In this document: positions 35,704 to 43,785 of the stretch, one piece after another
How positions within the stretch are numbered: position 1 is the stretch's first letter
Layout of the letters: each line of letters starts with the position of its first letter
DNA from: Rickettsiales bacterium
GTDB taxonomy: Bacteria > Pseudomonadota > Alphaproteobacteria > Rickettsiales > JALZUV01
Reading direction: 5' to 3'
Assembly (NCBI GenBank): GCA_029252805.1
Contig: JAQXAR010000047.1
Span: forward strand, 1-49,398
DNA: 49,398 nt
Made by a program: the position numbers and the translations under genes
Notes under the pieces: model-generated
Databases searched by the model: none
What the model was told of the DNA's origin: nothing
The model's input: only the letters and a program-made list of their open reading frames with translations

Positions 35704-37095
35704 TTATCCTTTGTTGGAAATTCGACATAAGCGAACTTCTAGTTCTGATTTAATACTTGGGAGGCCAACCAATCGAACACTTTTCAAAGAAGACGTAATC
35801 TCCTCCGAAAGCTCGACAAAGAAGCGACCTGCATTCGTGAAATTCTGCCTACGGTCGAGCACAAACCACTCGCCATCGCCATCATCATATTCCATCTCCA
35901 ACGTAAAGTTAGAGAGGCCTTTATTGCTCGATTTCAAGAAAAGGTAATAATCGGTGCCGCTAATTTTCTGACCCGCAGGCAAACTGAAGAGCGCTTTTGC
36001 ATCGGTATTATCACCGACTAAATTCACCTTTGCCGTCTGAATCGCTTCCGCAGCGCTACACTCTCCATAAACGGCAGGAATCGCCTGACGGAACATCGTA
36101 TCACCGAGGTTAAAGTCATAATGCGCAAGGTTTTCCCACACCACAAAGTCAGGATTTAAACGTTCTTCTTTGGGCAAGGCCGTATAAGAAACAAGCGCAT
36201 TAAAGAGTTTGCCGGCGCTAATCGCAAAATTCGCTACTTCAAGCCCTGTATGCTCTGATAAAAACCCATCAAAGTTAAACCAAGATACGGCACTAAAGCT
36301 CGAACCTAACAAAACAATTGGCGAAGCAGAACTCACATCACCAAAGAGTGCATCCTGACCTTTACTAAGCTGCGCATTGGTTTGATAAGACGGATAAGGC
36401 TCCGCTGGCACTACTTCCGCACAAAGTGTTTCCACTTCCATGGCAATACTACCCTTCATACGCAATTCACCGGTCGCTTCTGTCGTATAAACCGTTGGCG
36501 TAATTTTCTGATAGGTAGTATCTGCTTTCAAAGCGGTGGCAATACGGCGCGCTGCGGCGCTCGCACCAAAAGGCGTCCAGTGCATATCACGCTTATAGAA
36601 AAAGTGGAGGCCCGTTTTAGGATCCACCTTATTCATCACATCGAGCAGATCAATCACCGTGGCACCCGTCGTCTTCAGCTCTTTGAGATAGTTTTCATAA
36701 TAGGGCATTCCATCAGCAAGTCGGAACGAACGCTGCCCCGGTTGCCCCCGATTAAAGTAACGATAGGAAGCAAATGGACGAGGCGGCACTTGCAATAAAA
36801 TCAATTTTGTCCCCTGATTCGCAAAAGCTTCCGTCAGACGCTTCAAATACCCCTTCGCATGCGGCAGAAGCGCAAAATACTCGTTAATATCACTCTGACG
36901 GAAAAACCAACCTTCATTCCCTTGCGTCAATTTTGCAAGCGTACGGCGAGTCTCATCATGTAAGTAAGGACAGTTATACTTCACCTCTTGCGCCTCAGGT
37001 TGAGCAGATTGAGCCTGTTGCGCAGCAGCGGGAGCCACCAAAAGCACTCCTGTCAGCAGCAATAGCGCTGTTATGAATAAAGATTTATCGTTCAT
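35704..37095 (-). CDS. algX: Alginate O-acetyltransferase AlgX
   Basis: Periplasmic protein that transfers acetyl to alginate and binds the polymer. It has 463 residues (474 in P. aeruginosa). A signal peptide (ITALLLLTGVLLVAPAAAQ) precedes the SGNH-like domain. The signature DMHW is at residues 170-173 and the nucleophile motif GSSFS at 264-268 with Ser266. ENLAHYDFN follows. From about residue 340 comes a beta-rich C-terminal module (SGTDYYLFLKSSNKGLSNFTLEMEYDDGDGEW), equivalent to the carbohydrate-binding domain of AlgX. The operon order algA-algX-algF differs from pseudomonads. Confidence 0.92.
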   Translation of the reverse strand: MNDKSLFITALLLLTGVLLVAPAAAQQAQSAQPEAQEVKYNCPYLHDETRRTLAKLTQGNEGWFFRQSDINEYFALLPHAKGYLKRLTEAFANQGTKLILLQVPPRPFASYRYFNRGQPGQRSFRLADGMPYYENYLKELKTTGATVIDLLDVMNKVDPKTGLHFFYKRDMHWTPFGASAAARRIATALKADTTYQKITPTVYTTEATGELRMKGSIAMEVETLCAEVVPAEPYPSYQTNAQLSKGQDALFGDVSSASPIVLLGSSFSAVSWFNFDGFLSEHTGLEVANFAISAGKLFNALVSYTALPKEERLNPDFVVWENLAHYDFNLGDTMFRQAIPAVYGECSAAEAIQTAKVNLVGDNTDAKALFSLPAGQKISGTDYYLFLKSSNKGLSNFTLEMEYDDGDGEWFVLDRRQNFTNAGRFFVELSEEITSSLKSVRLVGLPSIKSELEVRLCRISNKG

Positions 37096-37107
37096 CGGTG
37101 GCGGAGA

Positions 37108-38562
37108 TTACACAACTTCTGTCATGCGTCCATAGGTATCTTCAAAACGAACGATATCATCTTCGCCTAAATAAGAACCTGACTGCACTTCAATCAACTC
37201 TAATGGGATAGAACCTGGGTTCACCAAACGGTGCTTAGCGCCGCAAGGAATATAAACTGATTCGTTTTCCGAAACAACTTTGCGTGTATCATCGCGCGTT
37301 ACGATCGCGGTACCTTTCACCACAATCCAATGCTCGGCACGGTGATAATGCATCTGCAACGACAAGCTAGCCCCCGGCTTCACGGTAATACGCTTCACCT
37401 GATGGCGATCGCCATGGTCGATACTATCGTAGTTACCCCAAGGGCGAGCCATTTGGCGGTATTCATCCACCAGTTTAGGGTCTTCGACTTTCAGCTTATC
37501 AACCAGCTTCTTCACATCCTGTGCATTATTGCGATCAGCAACCATCACACAGTCTTTTGTCGAAATAACAATAAGGTCTTTCACACCCAGCACCGAAACC
37601 TTTACGCCGTCAGTACTATTGACGTAGCAATCTTTGCTGTCGAGGAACGTATTTTCACCTTCGGAGACATTACCGGCTTTGTCTTTATCCTTAACACGCC
37701 ATAGCGCATCGAAAGAGCCAGCATCCGTCCAACCGCAATCCACCGGCACAACCGCCGCTTTCGTGGTTGGCTCCATCACCGCATAATCAATAGATTCTGC
37801 AGGAATACTTGCGAACGCTTTAGCATCAAAATGGATAAAATCTTCACCTTCGCGTATCGTATTGAACGCTTTAGCCGTCGCTTGCGCAATATCAGAACGG
37901 TGCTCCAGCATCTCTTCAAGCAAGAGAGCAACAGGGAATGCGAACATACCGCTATTCCAAGTATACTCACCCGACGCGAGGTATTTCTCAGCCGTTTTCG
38001 CGTCAGGCTTCTCAACAAAAGCACTCACTGGGTGGGTGCCTTCGGAGATTTCCTTATCGCTAAACTTAATATAACCATACCCCGTATCGGCATGAGATGG
38101 CGTAATGCCAAAGGTCGTCAAATTACCTTTCACAGCAGATTGTGCCGCTTTCATCACCGCTTCACGGAATGCCGTCACATCATCAATAATATGATCCGAT
38201 GGCAAAACAAGCATCACCGCATCATCACCATGCGCTTTACGGATATAATGCGCCGCAATCGTGAGCGCTGGCGCCGTATTACGACCTTTAGGCTCTAGCA
38301 AAATTTCTGCGTCGTCAATTTCAAGTTCCTGAACGTTCTCAGCCACAAGAAAACGGTGATCTTCATTACTCACAAATACCGGAGCTTCGAAAACATCACG
38401 GTCAGCTACACGCAACATCGTTTGCTGAATCAGCGTATAATCCTCAGAAGCCAGCTTCAAAAACTGCTTCGGATAGTGGCTGCGAGACATCGGCCAAAGG
38501 CGTGTCCCCATCCCTCCAGAAAGAATTACGGGTACAATGGTTGCATTCTGCTTTGTTGGCAT
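37108..38562 (-). CDS. algA: Mannose-1-phosphate guanylyltransferase / mannose-6-phosphate isomerase AlgA
   Basis: Bifunctional cytosolic enzyme making mannose-6-phosphate and GDP-mannose for alginate. It has 484 residues (481 in P. aeruginosa). The N-terminal nucleotidyltransferase has VILSGGMGTRLWPMSRSHYPKQFL and VLPSDHII. The C-terminal cupin has the metal-binding QMHYHRAEHWIVVKGTA and IPCGAKHRLVNPG, the isomerase part. RPWGNYDSID is the usual link block. A good ribosome site AGGAGG (38570-38575) stands seven bases before the ATG, and a promoter lies at 38613-38641. Other polysaccharides can also use this enzyme (ManC type), but the operon places it with alginate. Confidence 0.93.
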   Translation of the reverse strand: MPTKQNATIVPVILSGGMGTRLWPMSRSHYPKQFLKLASEDYTLIQQTMLRVADRDVFEAPVFVSNEDHRFLVAENVQELEIDDAEILLEPKGRNTAPALTIAAHYIRKAHGDDAVMLVLPSDHIIDDVTAFREAVMKAAQSAVKGNLTTFGITPSHADTGYGYIKFSDKEISEGTHPVSAFVEKPDAKTAEKYLASGEYTWNSGMFAFPVALLLEEMLEHRSDIAQATAKAFNTIREGEDFIHFDAKAFASIPAESIDYAVMEPTTKAAVVPVDCGWTDAGSFDALWRVKDKDKAGNVSEGENTFLDSKDCYVNSTDGVKVSVLGVKDLIVISTKDCVMVADRNNAQDVKKLVDKLKVEDPKLVDEYRQMARPWGNYDSIDHGDRHQVKRITVKPGASLSLQMHYHRAEHWIVVKGTAIVTRDDTRKVVSENESVYIPCGAKHRLVNPGSIPLELIEVQSGSYLGEDDIVRFEDTYGRMTEVV

Positions 38563-38612
38563 TAAAGTTCCTCCTATTGAACAGGCCTGAGTTTCTTACA
38601 TTTTATGCGAGA

Positions 38613-38641
38613 CTTATACAGGTTTATTCCGTTTTACGCAA
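38613..38641 (-). promoter_or_regulatory. Promoter of algA-algX-algF-sel1
   Basis: On the minus strand TTGCGT (complement of 38636-38641) and TATAAG (complement of 38613-38618) are 17 bases apart. The -10 box matches TATAAT in five of six positions. It is followed by a leader of about 45 bases with a strong AGGAGG. It faces algC, which is divergent. Confidence 0.6.
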
Positions 38642-38716
38642 GTGCCATTATTAATAATTGTTAACTTTTACAACCTATCTGTGTACCCAGACTATTACAG
38701 AAGAAAAAGAAATCTC

Positions 38717-40108
38717 ATGCATAATTTTCATAGCTCCATCCTACGCGCTGGCGATATCCGCGGCATTTACAATGAGACTCTCTTCGACGCCGACGCCTTA
38801 GCCATCGGCAAAGCCTTTGCTACTTGCATTATTCGCGAAACAGGTAAGGCAAACCCCATCATCAATGTCGCTTATGATGGGCGCCTTAGCACCCCGGCTC
38901 TCAGTGGCGCCTTAAAAGAAGGCATCATCAGCACTGGGGCAACCGTACATGATTACGGCATCGGCCCTACCCCTCTGATGTATTTCTCTGTTTATCATAG
39001 CAATCCAGATGCGGGTATTATGGTCACCGGTTCGCATAACCCTGGCAACCATAACGGCTTTAAAATGATGATAGGCAAAGACTCCTTCTTTGGCGAACAT
39101 ATCGAAACCCTCGGCAAATACGCGAATACAGCCGATTACGAAATCGGACAAGGCGCAGTCATCAACAAAGACTGCAAAGACGAATATCTCGAAACCCTCG
39201 CCGCGGCCTTTAAACCTAAAGGTGCACGAAACATTAAAGTCGTCGTTGACCCTGGCAACGGCGCAGCAGGTGAAATTTCAGAACGCCTCGCGGCAATGCT
39301 CTCAGCAGATATCACCGTGATTAACGCAGAGATTGACGGCAACTTCCCCAACCATCACCCGGACCCAACCATCCCTGCCCTGATGCAGCAACTCATCGAA
39401 ACCGTGCAAGCCCAAGATGCCGATGTCGGTATCGCTTATGATGGCGATGGCGACCGCATTGGTGCCGTCGATAAAACGGGGCGCATCCTTTATGGCGATC
39501 AACTGATGGTTCTTTTTGGCCGCGACGTTCTTTTAAAACATCCCGGCGCGACCATCATTGCTGATGTTAAAGCCAGCCAAACCCTCTTCGACGATATCGC
39601 GCAACATGGCGGACAGCCCCTTATGTGGAAAACCGGACATAGCTTCGTCAAAGCGAAAATGAAAGAAACCAAAGCCCATCTCGCCGGTGAAATGAGCGGA
39701 CACATCTTCTTTGCCGATGAGTATTTCGGCTATGATGATGGTATCTATTCTGGTGTACGCCTTATCAACCTACTCGCTCATTCCGATAAGCCACTCGAAC
39801 AGCTGATGGACGAAATGCCTGAAGTTTATAACACGCCAGAAATTCGGATCGAGACCACTGAAACTCTCAAATTCAGCGCCGTCGCCGAAATTAAAGAACG
39901 CTTGGCAGCCGCCGGCGCCGATGTCGATGATGTCGATGGCGTACGTGTCAAGAACGCCGATGGCTGGTGGCTCGCTCGCGCCTCAAACACCCAAGCAGCC
40001 ATCATCGCCCGCGCCGAAGGCAACAGCCCCGAAGCGCTAGAACGATTAAAAACCCTACTCGCCTCCCAACTAAGCGAGAGCGGCATTATGGATTTTGATT
40101 TAGGTTAA
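38717..40108 (+). CDS. algC: Phosphomannomutase / phosphoglucomutase AlgC
   Basis: Converts mannose-6-phosphate to mannose-1-phosphate (and glucose phosphates), supplying AlgA. From the ATG at 38717 it has 463 residues, the length of P. aeruginosa AlgC. A GTG at 38642 would add 25 residues of no family likeness. The phosphoserine loop VTGSHNPGNHNGFK has Ser106. The metal loop DGDGDR sits at residues 242-247, the same numbering as the P. aeruginosa enzyme. The sugar loop is GEMSGHIFF and the phosphate-binding loop RASNTQAAIIARAEG. It is divergent from algA. Confidence 0.95.
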   Translation: MHNFHSSILRAGDIRGIYNETLFDADALAIGKAFATCIIRETGKANPIINVAYDGRLSTPALSGALKEGIISTGATVHDYGIGPTPLMYFSVYHSNPDAGIMVTGSHNPGNHNGFKMMIGKDSFFGEHIETLGKYANTADYEIGQGAVINKDCKDEYLETLAAAFKPKGARNIKVVVDPGNGAAGEISERLAAMLSADITVINAEIDGNFPNHHPDPTIPALMQQLIETVQAQDADVGIAYDGDGDRIGAVDKTGRILYGDQLMVLFGRDVLLKHPGATIIADVKASQTLFDDIAQHGGQPLMWKTGHSFVKAKMKETKAHLAGEMSGHIFFADEYFGYDDGIYSGVRLINLLAHSDKPLEQLMDEMPEVYNTPEIRIETTETLKFSAVAEIKERLAAAGADVDDVDGVRVKNADGWWLARASNTQAAIIARAEGNSPEALERLKTLLASQLSESGIMDFDLG

Positions 40109-40591
40109 TCAAGCAGACAATGCTTCGAAAGGTAGTTCCCAGCGCCGATCACAGCGTTCATAAACGTCATTATCATCTGAATGTAGCGGCACATTAACAA
40201 AACCAGATTTCTCGTAAAGCGAGTTTGCCGGCCCTAGCGTTGAGCTTGTTAGCAAGAATATCTTCGCAGGGTTCATCTCTCTGGCGCGCTTGAGTGCTGC
40301 TTGCATCAGTAATTTTCCAATACCCTGCCCTTGGTAATTTTCATCCACCGCCATTTTAGTCAGTTCCAAATCATCGCCATGATACATCAATGCGACCACG
40401 CCAACGATAACACCACTCAGTTCAGCCAAAAGTATCTCACCTTTTGCCGCGATAATGTACTCATCCGCATTCGCCAATACCTTGGCATCATAAGCCTCCA
40501 CATAGAAATACTTCTCAAGCCACGCAATATTGAGGCGTTCAAAATCTTGCGCGTAACGGGATTCATAGGGAATAATTTTTACATTCGTCAT
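40109..40591 (-). CDS. GNAT family N-acetyltransferase
   Basis: A 160-residue acetyltransferase starting at MTNVKIIPYE (40591). An in-frame ATG at 40627 adds 12 poor residues and overlaps the tRNA-Ala promoter area. Acetyl-CoA binding is shown by LTKMAVDENYQGQGIGKLLMQAALKRA (Q/R-x-x-G-x-G/A), then IFLLTSSTLGPANSLYEKSGF, the usual strand 5-helix 4 block. The length and the ALMYHGDDLELTKMAV block resemble small GNATs of unknown substrate. It abuts the algC stop, convergent with it, and is not obviously part of alginate synthesis. Confidence 0.85.
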   Translation of the reverse strand: MTNVKIIPYESRYAQDFERLNIAWLEKYFYVEAYDAKVLANADEYIIAAKGEILLAELSGVIVGVVALMYHGDDLELTKMAVDENYQGQGIGKLLMQAALKRAREMNPAKIFLLTSSTLGPANSLYEKSGFVNVPLHSDDNDVYERCDRRWELPFEALSA

Positions 40592-40615
40592 AAGAGTATA
40601 TATGTACATTAACGC

Positions 40616-40643
40616 TTGCAGTTTCAAGAGGCACTGTTAGTTT
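40616..40643 (+). promoter_or_regulatory. Possible promoter of tRNA-Ala
   Basis: TTGCAG (40616-40621) and TAGTTT (40638-40643) are 16 bases apart, ending 26 bases before the tRNA. The -10 box is weak, so this is tentative. Confidence 0.35.
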
Positions 40644-40669
40644 CCGACTCCCCTTTTGAAAAAAAGACT

Positions 40670-40745
40670 GGGGCCTTAGCTCAGCTGGTAGAGCGCCTCG
40701 CTGGCAGCGAGGAGGTCAGGAGTTCGACTCTCCTAGGCTCCACCA
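40670..40745 (+). tRNA. tRNA-Ala (anticodon GGC)
   Basis: GGGGCCTTAGCTCAGCTGG opens a full cloverleaf. The acceptor arm GGGGCCT pairs with AGGCTCC (one G-U), the anticodon stem-loop CTCGC-TGGCA-GCGAG gives anticodon GGC, the T-arm holds AGTTCGACTCT, and the 3' ACCA is encoded. Prophage remnants begin about 170 bases downstream, so the tRNA may have marked an integration site. I found no second copy of its 3' end in the window. Confidence 0.97.
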
Positions 40746-40917
40746 TGATTTTATTATTATATTACAGTTGCTTACATGCATACGCGTCATCCGCGCTGTG
40801 TGCGGGGCTTGCGAGGGTTCCGTTATCTGTATGCAGCATCCAGAGCCGATCTTACGCATAAATGCTGCCTGTAATCAGCAAGTACATCAATTGAAATTTT
40901 GAGATGAGCCGATTAGG

Positions 40918-41190
40918 CTAGTTTAGCAAGGCTTGCTCTTGCTTCGCCCAGCACCAGTGAGATAGGTTAGATAGGCTTTCGACACCAATGGCTTTATTGG
41001 AAAGATTGCTTTCTGACGATGTGATCTTTTCGATAATTTTTGGCGACAGAAATCTTTGCACAATGGCGCGCTTTACATATTTGATATTGTGATTCTCACA
41101 TTTTGATATTTCGGTTGGGGCTTTGTAAACACCGCTCTTTATCTGTTTGTTCCAATAAAATGACTTCGCGATAAAGGTGTATGCCGTGTT
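40918..41190 (-). pseudogene. C-terminal remnant of a large serine recombinase
   Basis: In the frame one step off the terminase there is an open stretch from about 41190 to a stop at 40918. It reads YTFIAKSFYWNKQIKSGVY, then YVKRAIVQRFLSPKIIEKI and ending SHWCWAKQEQALLN. This matches the helix-turn-helix tail of large serine recombinases of alphaproteobacteria (pattern LARAxxWxxxLxSGxY...YVxRxLRLxxLAPDIVEAI...W..Q...L). Only about 85 residues remain, with no catalytic or recombinase domain. It is joined directly to the broken end of the terminase gene, pointing to a deletion. Confidence is limited by the short length. Confidence 0.5.
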
Positions 41191-41912
41191 CCAAATAGAT
41201 CGCTGTAACTAAGTTCTTCAGGGGTTTCGCAGATGGCTGGCAAACTCACCACCTCCCAGCCTTCCTGCTCCAGCACATGGCCCACCAAATCATCTTCATG
41301 AAGGCGCTGCATGATAATGATGATGCAACCATTCACCTTATCATTAAGGCGAGAATAAAGTGTGCCATCATACCATTCATTGACATGCTTACGCTGTGCC
41401 TCTGAAACTGCTTCGGTGGGTTTAAGCGGATCGTCGATAATAAGAAAATCACCGCCACGGCCAGTAAGTGCGCCGCCAACAGAAGTTGCCATTCGAACTC
41501 CGCCCTTGGTAGTCATAAAATCTTCAATCGCCGTTTTGCGTTTATCGAGCCGAGTAGCGAAGAGTTGATGATACCAATGTGATTGCATCACATTACGCGT
41601 ATCCATTGCATGCTTTTGTGATAACTCCTGGCCATAGCTTGCGCAGATGATTTCCGTACGCGGATTATGCCCTAGCAGCCACGCCGGAAATGCCACCGAT
41701 GCACAGATAGATTTTAAATTACGCGGCGGAATATTGATAATAAGCCGTTTAATCTCACCCTTGCGGCATTGCTCTAATTTACTGGAAATCAGATCAATAT
41801 GCCAATTATGCTGATATTGTTTAGCATTGGATACCGTCGCAAAGCTTTGCTGAATAAAACTGCTAAAATCAGACTGCAAAAGGACGAGCATTTCTTGTTC
41901 AGTCATTTGCAT
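41139..41912 (-). pseudogene. Phage terminase large subunit, truncated (ATPase part only)
   Basis: 257 residues from the ATG at 41912 (an in-frame ATG at 41942 is also possible). The ATPase domain is recognisable: NWHIDLISSKLEQCRKGEIKRLIINIPPRNLKS (Walker A-like), ICASYGQELSQKHAMDTR, GRGGDFLIIDDPLKPTEAVSE (Walker B), and SRLNDKVNGCIIIIMQRLHEDDLVGHVL (coupling motif). Full-length homologues have about 450-500 residues. Here the nuclease domain is missing and the frame ends in unrelated residues after YSDLFGT. It overlaps the DUF5681 gene by 14 bases, the standard phage arrangement. Confidence 0.8.
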
Positions 41913-42327
41913 CGCTTGGCTCCTTCTTATTATCGTTGGCACGTTCGATAATATTCGCCAGAATCTGAGCTTGCTGTTCCTTGGGAATAATGCCGCGTTT
42001 TGACGTACCTTGCTCCATATCTTTGGCTTCCATATCCATCACTAACAGCAATAAGCGCTGTATCGCGCGCAAGTCGCCTTTGGCAGCCATATTGACCAGC
42101 TGCTTAAAAGTTGCTTCAAGCTTACTGATAGTGCGCTTGGTTCCATTCTCATTGATGGTCACGGTTTCCGCCAGCGCCTCTTTTAAGAATGTCGAGGCGT
42201 TCTTCTTACCTTTCGGCCGCCCCTGATAATTGCCCGATTGGCCCGGTTTAAATTGCGAGTGCTTGGGTGGCTTTTGATAGCCAACATCGTAATCGCCACC
42301 ATTATTATCGTCATTAGAATTACTCAT
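41899..42327 (-). CDS. DUF5681 domain phage protein (next to terminase)
   Basis: A 142-residue protein with the DUF5681 signature GYQKPPKHSQFKPGQSGNYQGRPKGKK near residue 16, followed by helices and a charged tail. The family is found in alphaproteobacterial prophages immediately upstream of the terminase large subunit and may act as the small subunit, though this is not established. It overlaps the methyltransferase stop by eight bases and the terminase start by 14, so the three genes form one unit. Confidence 0.8.
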   Translation of the reverse strand: MSNSNDDNNGGDYDVGYQKPPKHSQFKPGQSGNYQGRPKGKKNASTFLKEALAETVTINENGTKRTISKLEATFKQLVNMAAKGDLRAIQRLLLLVMDMEAKDMEQGTSKRGIIPKEQQAQILANIIERANDNKKEPSDAND

Positions 42328-43372
42328 TTTTGCCTCCCGAAATTACTTGAAGTTGATCGAAGTTTTTGCCCGATTCGCTATGGATGGCCGCATCGCCAGT
42401 CCATTGCTGCCATCGACGAATGGCAGTATCGACATAGAGAGGATCAAGCTCAATGCCGTAACATCGCCTGCCGACTTTCTCAGCAGCAATGAGGGTGCTG
42501 CCACTGCCTAAGAATGCATCCAACACGATATCACCGCGCTGGGTGCAATCGAGAATCGCATCCGCTACCAGTGGCACCGGTTTGACCGTGGGGTGCAAGG
42601 CGAGTAAATCGCCTTCTTCATTATTTTTACGCGCAAAACTATTCGCCCCGGCATATTCCCATACATTGGTGCGGTAGCGACCATGTCGACCCAGTTCGAC
42701 ATTATTGCGATGTGGTGCTTTGCCATGCTTAAAAACCGCGACAAATTCATGGCGGCTGCGATATAAACTGCCCATACCGCCATTATCTTTGACCCAAATG
42801 CAGAGGTTTTTGAGTTCAGAGTAGATGGTGTCTCCTGCCGCTAATAATTCCTGCAAATGACGCCAATCCATGCAGATATAGTGTAGTGAGCCATCGGCAC
42901 TGGCCTCTGCCTTTTGCGCGCAGACATCTTGTAGGAATTGAGTAAATTGTGCCGAGGACATTTCACCCGTCGCCATGGCGAACTCGCGATGCTGATGTTT
43001 ACCTAAGCCGCTAATATGGCCTTTGACTGGAACATTGTACGGCGGATCGGTAAAGACCATATTTGCCTTTGCGCCATCCATGAGCGCGCTACAACTATCC
43101 GCCTGCAAACTATCGCCGCAAATAATACGATGTGTGCCGAGTTGCCAGATATCGCCTAATTCGGAAACAGCATGGCCTGCTTCAACTGGTTCCTCCACAT
43201 GCTCTTCTTCAATTACGCCATTGCCCTCAATCAGCACATCAATCTCACCCATCTCAAAACCGGTAATCTCTAAATCAAAGTCTAGATCAAGTTCTGATAA
43301 CTCAACGAAGTGTTCAGCGAGTAAGACATCATCCCACTGTGCGTTTTCGGTGAGTTTGTTATCGGCAATCAT
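42320..43372 (-). pseudogene. ParB-type DNA methyltransferase lacking its ParB half
   Basis: A 350-residue frame. After an N-terminal MIADNKLTENAQWDDVLLAEHFVELSEL (the end of a ParB/Sulfiredoxin-type domain) comes a beta-class N6-adenine/N4-cytosine methyltransferase. DPPYN is motif IV, HPTVKPVPLVADAIL and DIVLDAFLGSGSTLIAAE are motifs X and I, and GIELDPLYVDTAIRRWQQWTG closes it. Coding sequence of the ParB linker extends upstream to about 43413 (EHLSDEQARAY) without a start. The ParB domain itself is gone, cut at a junction with unrelated sequence. The catalytic part is whole, so expression from an internal ATG is possible. Confidence 0.75.
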
Positions 43373-43413
43373 ATAGGCGCGTGCTTGTTCATCGCTGAGA
43401 TGTTCCGCGCAGA

Positions 43414-43508
43414 TGGGAGATCATCATCTTGACCTTCCAAAATACCTTTAAAGCCTTCGATTGTACGCTCACAATTTTGAATTGCAAAAGGCAAACGTAA
43501 ACAAGAAG
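43414..43508 (-). pseudogene. Short fragment resembling the C-terminus of ATP synthase beta subunit
   Basis: On the minus strand one frame reads LRLPFAIQNCERTIEGFKGILEGQDDDLPS. It resembles the F1-ATPase beta C-terminal block (LSQPFxVAE...DTIxGFKGIxxGxxDDLPEAAF) with a short internal loss. It has a stop upstream and runs into the methyltransferase remnant downstream. Only about 30 residues are left, so the match could be chance, but the position at a gene junction fits shuffled debris. Confidence 0.3.
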
Positions 43509-43622
43509 ATTATGGAGATCACAGTAAGCTTCTTCAGAGAGTGATAGCGCCTATAGCAAACTTGACGCCGCAAAAGATCACTTCGAAACTGTCGCCAAGG
43601 CGATTCAATAGCGGCAAAAGTA

Positions 43623-43761
43623 TTTCCCTGTTATTATCTTTAGGGAAATTTTCTCTTAACCCTTGAAGACTCTGGGTCTTAGGGTGTTAAAATAGATAAA
43701 AGTTGTGATTTACCCTGTAATTTTATGAAATTACCCTGCAGATGTGGGGGTAACAGGGAAA
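43623..43761. repeat. Inverted repeat with internal TACCCTG copies
   Basis: TTTCCCTGTTA (43623-43633) and TAACAGGGAAA (43751-43761) are perfect 11-base inverted repeats about 117 bases apart. Between them TTACCCTG occurs twice, 20 or so bases apart. The stretch has no gene and lies between the methyltransferase remnant and the recombinase remnant. It could be a small mobile-element relic or a binding array; nothing decides between these. Confidence 0.4.
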
Positions 43762-43785
43762 CTGATGGCTAGTAGATCATTTGTA

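Noticed and set aside
37831-38298. 155-codon frame opposite algA, and other long frames opposite genes
   Set aside because: Shadow of algA on the other strand; no ribosome site, biased amino-acid content and no recognisable domain.
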